Source of the DNA: Amycolatopsis lexingtonensis
GTDB taxonomy: Bacteria; Actinomycetota; Actinomycetes; Mycobacteriales; Pseudonocardiaceae
DNA length: 64,000 nucleotides
Assembly: GCF_014873755.1 (NCBI RefSeq)
Contig: NZ_JADBEG010000001.1
Span: 3,288,501 to 3,352,500, forward strand
Direction of reading: 5' to 3'
In this document: piece by piece, positions 24,835 through 35,600 of the stretch
Numbering within the stretch: position 1 is the stretch's first letter
Layout of the letters: every line of letters starts with the position of its first letter
Program-made: the position numbers and the translations under genes
The notes under the pieces: generated by a model
Told to the model about the DNA's origin: nothing
The model's database searches: none
Seen by the model: only the letters and a program-made list of their open reading frames with translations

Positions 24835-25704
24835 TCACGGCTCCGGGGTGTCCGCCAACGCCCGGACGAACGAGGACACGCAGACGTCCGGAGTCCGCAG
24901 CGAAGCGACGATGTTCCCGTCGATGCTCAGCGGCGGGTCGAGCGGCAGCGCCCGGACCCGGCGCGCGGCGAACCCGGTCAGCTGGTCCGCGGTCAGCAGC
25001 GTCCAGGCGCCGTGCCCGCCGCCGACCTCGATGAGGACGGTGAGGACCGAGCCGGCCGAGCGGCCGGTCGATCCGCGGCCGGCCTGGTGCAACGCCGAGG
25101 TCACCGCGTCGTGCCACGGCGGGTCCTCCGCCCGCGCGGGCAACCGGAGGGCGGCGCGGTCCAGGTCGGCCGGGCGGGCCACCGGCCGTCCGGCCACCGG
25201 GTGCTCGTCGGACACCACGGCCAGCAGCGGCTCGGACCACGCGCGCACCACGCGGACGCCGTCCGGCTCCACCGGGCCGCGGACCAGCGCCAGGTCCAGC
25301 TCGCCGCCCCGGACCGCCGCGAGCCGCGCGGGAACCGGCAGGTCCACCAGCGAAACCTGGGCGGGCTGGTCCTGGTCGAGCAGGAGCTGCGCGGCGCGCT
25401 CCAGCCGCGCGGTCAGGCCGGGGGCGACCCCGATCCGCACGTGCGAAGCGGGCTCCCCCGCGACCACGCGCACGCGGGCCGCCGCGGCGAGCGTCTCCTG
25501 GGCCGCCGCCAGCACGCGCTCCCCCGCGGGCGTGAGCCGGACGTGCCGCGGGGAACGGTCGAACAGCCGGGTGCCGAGGTCCCGTTCGAGCCGCGCGATC
25601 TGGTGGCTGACGGCCGGCTGCACGATGTTGAGCCGCTCCGCGGCCCGGCCGAAGTGCAGTTCCTCGGCGACGGTCACGAAGTACTTCAGCGCGCGCAGTT
25701 CCAC
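24835..25704 (-). CDS. LysR-family transcriptional regulator
   Basis: 289 residues from a GTG with GGAGGAACC before it. N-terminal helix-turn-helix: ELRALKYFVTVAEELHFGRAAERLNIVQPAVSHQIARLE; effector domain follows from about residue 90. Divergent from the LLM-class oxidoreductase, 91 bp away, the classic arrangement for a LysR regulator and its target. It could equally control the ACMSD-like gene it converges on. Confidence 0.92.
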   Translation of the reverse strand: MELRALKYFVTVAEELHFGRAAERLNIVQPAVSHQIARLERDLGTRLFDRSPRHVRLTPAGERVLAAAQETLAAAARVRVVAGEPASHVRIGVAPGLTARLERAAQLLLDQDQPAQVSLVDLPVPARLAAVRGGELDLALVRGPVEPDGVRVVRAWSEPLLAVVSDEHPVAGRPVARPADLDRAALRLPARAEDPPWHDAVTSALHQAGRGSTGRSAGSVLTVLIEVGGGHGAWTLLTADQLTGFAARRVRALPLDPPLSIDGNIVASLRTPDVCVSSFVRALADTPEP

Positions 25705-25795
25705 GGTTCCTCCGGACAGCACGATGACAAAAAGTGATCGCTGAGCAGTCCAAGTGGATCTGGTTCCGCGGTATTCCGGCGACTGGGATGAAGGC

Positions 25796-26641
25796 ATGCA
25801 CATCGGCACCGGTTTGATCAGTCCCCCGTCCCCGGCCGAGGTGGTGGCCGCCGCGGCCGACGCCGCCGACCGCGGCCTCGCCGCCTTCTGGACCAACCAG
25901 AACCCCGGCGGCTGGGACCCGCTCACCCTGCTGGCCGCCCTCCGCGAACGGCCGGCCGAGGTCGGGACGGCGATCGTCGCCACCTACCCGCGCCACCCCG
26001 TCACCACGGCGACCGAAGCACTCACCCTCCAAGCCGCCGCCGGCGGTCTCACCCTGGGCGTCGGCCCCAGCCACGCCTGGTACGTCAAGGACCAGCTCGG
26101 CCTGCCCTACACTTCCCCGCTGCGGCACACCCGCGAGTACCTGACCGTGTTGCGTCCCCTGCTGGCCGGCCAAGCCGTCCGGTTCGACGGCGAGTTCTTC
26201 ACCGTCGACACCCGGCTCGACATCACCGCCCCGGCGCCCAGCCTCCTGCTGTCGGCGCTCGGGCCCCGCATGCTCGAACTGGCCCACGACCTCGCCGACG
26301 GGGTGGCCGCCGCCTGGGTCACGCCGGACATGGTGGCCGGGCACATCGCCCCGCGCACCGCCCCCGGCGCGCGCATCGTCGCTCAGGCCGTCACCTTGCT
26401 GAGCCCGGACCCCGACCGGGCCCGCGCCGAATTCGCCGAGCAGCTCACGGCCGTCGGGCAGCTGCCCGCCTACCGCGCCTCACTCGACCGCGCGGGGCTG
26501 GCCGGCCCCGCCGACACGCTCGTCATCGGCGACGAGACCACCGTGACGGACGCGGTGAAGCGCTACGAAGACGCCGGCGTAACCGACCTGATCGTCGTAC
26601 CCCTCAACGAACGGAGCCGCACCCTCGACCTGCTCACGTAA
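25796..26641 (+). CDS. LLM-class F420-dependent oxidoreductase
   Basis: 281 residues if the ATG at 25796 is used; an in-frame GTG 14 codons upstream would lengthen it, but MHIGTG matches the family's beta-1 strand better. Luciferase-like TIM barrel with TAIVATYPRHPVTTATEALTLQ, GLTLGVGPSH and the late LLSALGPRMLELAHDLADGV. Likely oxidises or reduces a small substrate with F420. Controlled by the divergent LysR protein. Confidence 0.88.
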   Translation: MHIGTGLISPPSPAEVVAAAADAADRGLAAFWTNQNPGGWDPLTLLAALRERPAEVGTAIVATYPRHPVTTATEALTLQAAAGGLTLGVGPSHAWYVKDQLGLPYTSPLRHTREYLTVLRPLLAGQAVRFDGEFFTVDTRLDITAPAPSLLLSALGPRMLELAHDLADGVAAAWVTPDMVAGHIAPRTAPGARIVAQAVTLLSPDPDRARAEFAEQLTAVGQLPAYRASLDRAGLAGPADTLVIGDETTVTDAVKRYEDAGVTDLIVVPLNERSRTLDLLT

Positions 26642-26643
26642 AA

Positions 26644-26680
26644 CACGAGCGGGCGCCCGGATTCCGGGCGCCCGCTCGTG
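26644..26680. terminator. Bidirectional hairpin terminator
   Basis: A perfect 17-bp stem (26644-26660 with 26664-26680) with a 3-nt loop, between the converging LLM oxidoreductase and the giant RTX-type gene. Confidence 0.85.
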
Positions 26681-26692
26681 GTCGGCCTCCGC

Positions 26693-29600
26693 TCAGGGTG
26701 CGCAGGCGTTCGGGTTGTCGAAGTGACCCGGCGTGGTCGGGAACGCCGGTCCGGACCCGTGGTCCTGCAGGTCCGCCTGGTACACCAGCGCCAGCTCGTC
26801 GAACGCCGACGTGCCCGCCGTCGTCACGTCCGCCGCGCCCTGGCCGGCGCCCAGGGAGTATGCCCACCGCTGCAGGAAGTCCTGCTGCGTCGGGCTCCAC
26901 TGCCGGACGTCGTTGTACCCGCCGTACGCCGCATTGCAGTGCGTGTACAGGTTGTACGCCCCGCCCCAGTCGAGCAGGCGGTCGCCGAGGTTGGGGCCGT
27001 TGTCGGCCACGTCGGCCTGCAGTACGTCCCGGTCCCAGCCGCCGTAGATCCAGTCGATGCCCTGGTGGTGCTGGTTGTCCGCGACGTCGGCGTTGTCGAG
27101 GTTCGTCATTTCGAACCACGAGCACGGGTCCACCGTGACCGCGGTCTTGCCGTTGCCGAACGTCTGCGGCCACGGGTTCGCCGAGCACGTCGACGATCCC
27201 GGTGCGCCGTACGTGCCGCGCGGGCGCCAGTCGATGATGTCCGAACCCAGCGCGCCGGTGTTCGGGTCGACCGACGGGCCGGTCGTCGCGCCCTTGCCGC
27301 CGAGCACGTAGTCGACGAGCGAGTCGCCTGTGCCGCGGTCGTTCGGGTTGGCCGCGTCGGTGCCGCCCTTGCCGCCCCACAGCACGTCCGCGCCGTCGTC
27401 ACCGAAGACGTTGTCCCCGCCCGAATCTCCGTTGGCCAGGTCGTCGCCGAAGCCGCCGTGGATCGAGTCGTGGTCGTCGCCGCCGCGGATGCGGTCGGTG
27501 CCGCCTTCGAGGTCGCCGCGGTGCGGCATCGCCGGAGCGGTGCCGGGTGCGGCGAACGCGTCGCCGTTGACGTCGTGCTGCAGGTCGACCTGCCGCGTGA
27601 CCGAGCCGGCCAGGAAGCCCTCGTAGTGGATCGCGGGCACCTGGGTGTTGTCGATGACGAACTTGTTCGACCCGTTCTGGTACACGTCGACGATGCCGCC
27701 GCGGTCGCCGACCATGGCGTCGTCGCCGCCGGTGCCCCACATCCGGTCGTCGCCGAGCTCGCCGTACATGTCGTCGGCGCCGTCACCCGGAGCCGTCGCC
27801 GTGCCGGTGTCGCCGTACATCAGGTCGTTGCCGTCCTGGCCGTACAGCGTGTCCTCCCCGGCGTCGCCCCACAGGTTGTCCCCGCCGGAAGCGCCGGGCG
27901 CCTCGCACGTGGCCTGCGTGGTGGTGCAGAAGCGGGTCGGAGCCCCGTTCGCGCCGTGGCGGACGAACGCCGCACCGGTCGGCGGGGTCGCCGGGTAACG
28001 CTTGGCGTAGATCCGGTTGGTCAGCGGCAGCGAGACCTTCGACAGGTCGTCGCCGAGTGCCACCGGCTTCCCGGTCTGGTCCACGATGTCCCGCACCGCG
28101 GTGCCGCCGTCGCCGAGGATGAAGTCGGCGGCGCCGTCGCCGTGTACGTCGTCGGCCGTGTCGCGGAAGACCGCCAGCGAGCTGCCGCCGAGCAGGTCGT
28201 CCTGCCCGTTCGGCGCGGAGACGTCGCCGAGGTCGCCCGACGCCGTGCCCGGCCACGCCGGGTTCGGCGGCGTGATCGGGATCCCGGCTTCGGCCAGGGT
28301 CCGGTCGCCGAACATCGTGTCGTGCCCGCCGTTGCCCTCGGCGTAGTCGTCGTTCGCACCGCCGGAGATCTGGTCGTCGCCGTCCTGGCCGAACACGACG
28401 TCGACGCCGCCACCACCGGAGAGCTGGTCCCCGCCTGCCACCGGACGCGTCGGCGCACCGAGGAACCCGTTGCTCCACGAGAGATCCAGCAGCCGCAGCG
28501 AACGTTGCGTCTCGAACGTCCCGTTGCTGCCGACGCGGAGCAGGTACGGCGACGGCGGCGCGATCCGGTCGGTGATCGCGTTGTCGCCGAGCACCACGTC
28601 GTCACCCGTGCCACCGAAGACGGCGTCCCCGGCGTCCGGCTGGCCCTGCGTGGTCAGCGCGGTGTCGGTCCCGAAGATGACCGAGCTGCCGCCGACGAGG
28701 TCGTCGTCGCCGCCGTTGCCCTCGAGCCAGTCCCGGCCGGGCCCGCCTTCGGCGTAGTCGCCGTCGGCGTTGCCCTTGATCCGGTCGTTGCCGGACTGGC
28801 CGAGGATCGCGTCGCAGCCGTTGTCCCCGGTGATGTCGTCACCGCCCGAAGTGTTCGGCACCGGTCCGTCGCCCAGGTCGTACAGCTGGAGGCTGCGCTG
28901 GACCATTCCCGGTGCGCCCTGCGCGTCGGAATCGAAGCGGCCCTGCGTGATCGGGCTCTTCGGCAGGCCCGCGTCCCGGGTGAGCAGGGCGTTGTCGCCG
29001 GTGATCAGGTCGGCGTCGTCGCCACCGGAAATGGTGTCCCCGGTGTCGAGCTGGCCCGCGGTGCCCTGGCCGGTGCCTGATTCGACGTACGAGGAGCCGC
29101 CGACGAGGTCGTCCTGCCCGGCCTCGCCGAACAGCTTGTCCGCGTCCTGGTCGCCTTCCGCGTAGTCGTCCCCGGCGTCGCCGTGCACGGTGTCCGTGCC
29201 GCCCTGGGCGTAGATGACGTCCGCGGCCTCGCCGCCATAGATGGAGTCTCCACCGGACGTGCCCGCCGCCGGCGTGTAGCCGAGGTCGAACAGCACCACG
29301 TGCCGTCCGGCCGACAGCCCGCGGCCCCGGGTGACCGGGTCGCCGGTGTCGCCGCCGCCCGTGCCGGTGATCGTCGCGTTGTCGCCGGTGATCACGTCGT
29401 CGGCGTCGCCGCCGGAGATCGTGTCGCCCGCGTCGGGGTAACCGGCCGCGTTCTTGACCGCCGGGTCGCCCGGCGTCTGGTGGCTGCCGCCGATGATGTC
29501 GTCGGCGTCCGCCTCGCCGTTCAGCTTGTCGGCGCCCGGGTTGCCTTCGATGCGATCGGGGTCCTTCCCGCCGAAGACCGTGTCGTTCTCCAGCCCGCCG

Positions 29601-32600
29601 AACAGGGCGTCGTTGTCGAACCCGCCGGAGATCGTGTCGCCGCCGCCCAGCGCCGGGTCGGTACTGGCCAGGTCGAACACCGGCCCGCCTGCCACCAGCG
29701 GATCACCGTTGTCGCCGATGATCGTGTCGGGGCCGCTGTCGCCGAACAGCTGGTCGGCGTCGTCGGGCTGCCCGGCCGCCCGGGTGCCGCCGACGATCGT
29801 GTCGCCGGCCAGGCCACCGGAGACCCAGTCCGTCCCGTCGTTGCCCTCGATCGTGTCGGGGTCGTCGCCGCCGAACATCGTGTCGACGCCGTCGTTGCCG
29901 TAGAGGGTGTCCGCCCCGGAGTCACCGTAGACGGCGTCGTCGCCCGAGCCGCCCCAGACCTGGTCCGCGTCGCGGCCGCCGTGCAGCGCGTCCTTGCCCT
30001 TCTCGCCGCACACCAGGTCGTCCGCCGCTTCGGCGTCGACGTTGTCGTCCCCGCCGCCCGCGCGCACGTTCTCCACGCCGGCGCCGCCGATGATCCGGTC
30101 GTTGCCGTCGAGCGGGTCGTCCACCGACTCGTCGACCGGGGTCGACGGGATCGGCGCACCCGCCTTGCACGGCGTCGTCTGCTTGTCGCCGTAGACGTCG
30201 GCGCCGCCGTCACCGCCGATGACGTGGTCGAAGCCGAGGCCGCCGACCAGTGTCTTGTGCGACGGGGTCACCCCCGACGGCAGCGGGGTGTGCGTGACGA
30301 CGTAGAAGGGCCCGAAGCCGTCGGTCGTCCCCGGGTTCGGGAAGTCCAGAGTGGACGGTTCGGCGATGACGTAGTCGTCGTCCGGCCCGCCGTAGAGCGT
30401 GTCGGGCCCGTACCCGCCGAACAGGATGTCGTTGCCGCCGCCACCGCGGAAGTCGTCGTGCTGGTCCTTGGTGGAGTGGCCGGTGACGCGGTCCTGGCCC
30501 TTGCCGCCGTACACCGTGTCGTTGCCGCTGCCGGTGTCGACGGTGTTGATCGGCCCGCCCACCGGGCCGCCGGTGGTGTTGGCGTCGTCGGAGCCGTAGC
30601 CGTCGACACCGGGGTCGACCTGGCCGGCCGGGTAGATCTTGTCCGGCCCGGTGCCACCGGCGAACCGGTCGCTGCCGTCCCCGCCGACGAGCGTCGCGCC
30701 TTGCGAGACGAACAGCGCCTGCGGGTAGGTGGGCACATCCTTCAGCGGATCGTCGGCGGTGACGCCGAGCGTGTCGTCGCCGCCGTTGCCGAACGCCGTC
30801 GACTTCGCGAGCCCGACCTTGATCGTGTCGCCGCCGTCGCCGGTCCCGGTGCCGCCAGCCGGGTCGGGCAGGAGCGCCCAGTTCGGCACGGTGACGGTCG
30901 GCCCACCCGTGCCGTCGGCGAGGGGATCGCCGCCGTCGCGGCCGTCGTTCGGCAGCTCCTTGAGCCCGATCGACGTCACCGGGGGCGCGCCGAGGCTCGA
31001 GTCGCCCGCGACGACGTCCACGCCGTTGCCGACCGTGATGCTGTCGACGCCGGGGCCACCCGCGACGCGGGCCTTCGCGTCGTCGCGGGCGTAGCTCGTC
31101 TTGTTCGCGGCGAGCACGGTCCGGTCGCCGGTGACGATGGTGTCGTCCCCGGCCCCGCCGTCGACCCAGGAGTTGCCGATGCCGGTCTTGATCTGGTCGT
31201 TCACCTTGCCGCCGAAGACGATCGCGTCGCGGTCGAACTGCGCGGTCGGCGGCGGTGGGCCGGTCTTGGTGGTGTCGGCCTTGGCGTCCCCGATGAACGT
31301 GACGCTCATCGGCTTGCCGTAGTTTCGGCCGTCGACGACGACCCGCTCGATGTTCGGGTTCCGGAACTCGCGCCGGATGCCGAGCATGTCCACGGCCACG
31401 CCGGTGAACGCCGGGTTCGCCGGGTTGGCGTAGTCGTGCAGCGAGGTGATCTTGACGGTCTCCTTCTCCTGCTTGTCCGACTCGTACGGGTCACCCGTGC
31501 CGCCGCCGCGTTGCGCGGTGTGGCCGAGCGCGCCCGCGTACACGACCAAGGTCTTCCCGTCGCCGCTCAGCCCGCCGAGCTTCGGTGGTGGTGGCGTGCA
31601 GTTCGGTGTCGCGGTGAAGTCGAGCAGCGTGACGTCGACGATCGTGAAGCTGAACGACACCGAGAACGGGCCGAACCCGACCGTCACGTACAGCTTGAGG
31701 AAGACGTAGAGCCGCCCGGACACGGTGAACAGGCAGATCGGGTTGTTCAACGCGGTTTGCAGGAACTCGGTTATCCGGAACTTCCCGTCGTGGTTGGGGT
31801 CGTTCCACAGGAAGGACACGGTGAGCCCGAGCCCGCCCTCGATGCCGACCGTGATGATCACGGCCGTGACGGCGGCGCCGGCCGCGATCTCGCCCGTGAA
31901 GGACACGACCGGGATCGGCTTGCCGTTTTCCGTGGTGTAGAAGAACAAGCTCTGCAGGAACGCGTTGCCGATGGTGCCGAGGTCGAGGTTGCCCGCGCGG
32001 GCCGCCTCGAACGCCTTGCGGATGCCGTAGGTGTCGAAGCCGGCGACGATCCGCAGCGACACCGTCGCCGAGCCGTGCAGGGTGATCACCACCGGCGGCG
32101 GCGCGTACACCGGCCCGAACTGCTGGCGCCAGTCGAAGCCGAGGCGCAGCGGCCCGGAGTCGAACTTGACCAGGTCGACGTCGCCGCCGAGCAGCACGTT
32201 GAACAGCGAGGCGGGCTTCTCGAACACCGGGAAGCTGAACCCGGCCGCCGACGCCTGGGTGGTCATCGGGTTGACCGACTTCGCGTTGGAGTTCTTGCCG
32301 TTGATCGTGTCGAGCAGCGGCGCGAAAGTGGTGCCGCCCCCGGCGTCCTTCTTGCTGCTGATCAGGCTTTCGGTGTTGTCGGGTGTCGCGGTGGTGTCCA
32401 GGGCCTGCTGGCCGCCCAGTTCGAACGACCCGAGCGGGATGAGGCACTTGGTCGTGCACGTCGGGAAGTTGTTGATGAAGTTGACGATCCCGGCGATCGT
32501 GTCGACGAACTTCAGGTCCGGGCCACCGGCGATCGTGGTGAACGCCTTGCCGAGGGAGACGAGCGTGACGTCGCCGCCGCCGGCCAGGTGCGACAGGTCC

Positions 32601-35600
32601 GACAGCACCGGGATCGGCGCGTACAGCGTCTTGATCACCGGGTCGAGCGGGCCGGTCACCTGCTTGACCTTGTTCACGATCGGGCCGAGGATCTTGCCGA
32701 AGATCTCCCCGCTGTCGATGGCGACCTTGTCGAAGGCCAGCGTCAGCGGGTTGTTGCCGGCGTCGGCCGAGTTGGTGCCCGGCTTGACGTTGTTCCACGC
32801 CCAGTGCAGCCGGAAGTTCGCCTGGATGCCCGGGAACCCGGCGTCGTCGCCCGGCCGCGCCTTGAGCAGCCAGTTGATGTCCGCGCTCGCGTGCAGCTTG
32901 ACGTCGGCGAGCCGGTCCAGCCCGGCGTTCTGCAGGTCGGTCAGGTGCAGCCGGCCGTTGGTCGGGTCGTCCGGGGCGATCAGGTCGATCTTGAACGCGC
33001 CGCCGAACAGCGGCAGGACGCCGTTGGCCGGGGGCGCGGCCGCCCCGTTGCAGTCGTCCGCGCTCAGGTCCTTGGTGCAGTTCTCCGCGGTGATGTTGAT
33101 GAACGCCAGCTGCGCGTTGATCTTCTGCGGCAGGGTGACGTTCAGCCCGACCGCGAACTCCGGCTGCGCGGAATCCTTGGTGTTGACGAAGAACCCTTCG
33201 CTGCGGCTGATGCCCATGGCCAGGTGCAGCCGCCAGCCGAGCTGGACCTCGGGGCCCGCTCCGCCGTCGGCCTTGAGCGAGAACCCGGGGATGCCCAGGT
33301 CCAGCGGCACGGACTTCTTCAGGCATTCGTGGCCCGCCGGCAGCCCGGCGCAGTTGAGCAGGTCGCCGCTGAAGTCGCCTTGGCTGACGTTGAGGCTGAT
33401 GGTCACGGCGTCGAGGTCGTTATACGCGCAGTCGTGCGGCTGCGGGTTCTCGGCCGGGTTCTCCGGTGCCCCGCCGATGGCGGCGGCACCGGTGTCGGTG
33501 GTCTTGGTGTCGGTGACGTCGGCGATGAGCTTGAAGACGCCGCCTTCCTCACGGAACACCAGGTACCCCGAAGCGCTGTCGACCGGTTCCCACGAGATGT
33601 CGAGGGAGTCCGTTGTGGACAGTGCGGCCGGACCGTTCGTGATCGAGCCCGGGTCGCTCGCCTTGGCCTGCTTCTTCTCCCCGTTGATCGTCGCGTAGGA
33701 GGCGACGACGTACCGGTAGGTCTTGTCCGCCGCGGTGGCGCCGTCGTGCAGCTTGACCGTCGGGGCGCCGACGGTGCCCAGCCGCGTCTTGCACAAGGTG
33801 TCGACGGTGACGGTGTCCGGGTTCAGGCCCGCGGCGGCGAGCTTGGCGGCGAGCTGGTCGTTCACCCAGCCGCGCACCGCGGCCATGTCGGTGAAGTGGC
33901 CGTCCGCGGGCAGCTGGGCCAGTGCGGTGTGGATCGCCGTGCGCAGCTTGCCGATGAAGTCCGCGCCCTGCTGGAGGTCGTCGCCGAGCAGCGGCAGCTT
34001 GCCGCCGAAGCTGGCGGTGTTGAGCGCCTGCTCCGCCAGGTTGAGGTAGCTGTCGAGGCCGTCGAGCCGGCCGAAGTCGATGAGCCGCTTGGCCAGCTCC
34101 TGGCCCAGCAACGTCGGATCCGGCGTTTCCAGCCGTGGATGGCCGTCGATGGCAGCGCCGCCGAGGTTGAAGTAGTCGTCCGGCGTCGTCGACTTGGGCA
34201 GGCGCAACGCGAAGTCGTTCGCCTTGGTCTCGTCGGTGATCACCTTGGTGTAGGTCGCGCCGCCGTCTTCGCTGATGTACAGCGGCAATTTGGCGCACAG
34301 GGCCAGTGGCGTGCTGCCGTCGAGGCCGCAGTTCACCGCCGTGCTCGCGGCGTTGATCGACGGCCCGACCGCCCCGGCGAACTCGGCGAACGTGACCGGC
34401 GCGCCGGTGCCGCCGCTCTTGGCCAGGTCGAGCGAGTAGGACGCCTTCGCGGTCGCCTTGTCCGCGGACTTCGGGTCGCCGAGCGAGACGGTCAGCGGGC
34501 CGAGGGTGGTGGCGATAGTGGCGTTCTCGACGGCGGCGTCGAGCTTGACGCCGATCGACGAGTCGTCGAGCACGCGCAACGCGTTCGCGTCGGCCGGGCC
34601 GGGCCCGGGCGCCAGCGGGACGACCAGGCCCATCTTGACCTCGCCGCCGACCCCGAGCGACACGGAGCCGTCGCCCTGCACGCCGGCGACGCGCTGGTTG
34701 CCCGCGGGCAGGCTGAAGTCGAACTGCACCGGCGTGCTGGTGTGGTAGGCGCGTTTCCAGTCCAGCCGGATGATCAGCGACGGCGTTCCGGCGGGCTCGG
34801 CGTACTCGAACTGCACCGGCACGCTGCCCTTGAACCGCTCGTTGACCGTCTGCACCAGCCGCTGCAGGTTGTCCGACGGGGCGGCTTCCAGCATCGAGAT
34901 GACGTCGTCCAGTTCGGACCGGATCACGTACGCCGTCGAGGGTGCCGGCTGACTGGCCCACGGCCCGGCCAGCACGAGGGTGTCCGCCGTGACGCTGCCG
35001 ACGATGCCGACCTGGGTCCCGGCGACGACGGTGCGCCCGACGAGGGTCTGCGGGAACGCGTTGCCCTTTTCGACGCTGCGCGCGGCGTCCTTCACGGAGT
35101 TGGCGCCGTAGGTCACCTTCGGGCCGGAGCCGGCTTCGTCGGCCCGCAGCAGGTCCCGCAGCGAGCGGCCGACCAGCGGGATCTTCGTGCCGAACACCGC
35201 GGCCCCCGCCGGGGAGGCGTCGCTGATCGACGCGTTGAGCGTCTGGAGCGTCTTGAGGATGATCGAGAACAGCGCCTTCGGGTTGGCCGGGTCGAAGTCG
35301 AAGTTCGCCAGCTCGGAAAGGTCGCTCGTGCTGAACTGCGGGCCGTCGGGCCCGGTGGGCTTGGTCAGGTCGTTCCAGGTGAACCCGGCGTGCGCGGTGG
35401 CGCCCTTGAGGAAGTCGGCCGTGCCCGGCGCGCTCGCGTCGACGCCGCCCGCGCCGCGGACGTGCACCTGGAAGTCCAGCAGCGAGCCGGGGTCGTGCAG
35501 CAACTTGTCGACGACGCCGCCGAAGGTCAGGTCGCCCTGGTCCTTGAGCTTCACCTGGAGCATGTGGTCGTCGGCGGCGGGGGTCCCGGCGCAGTCGGCG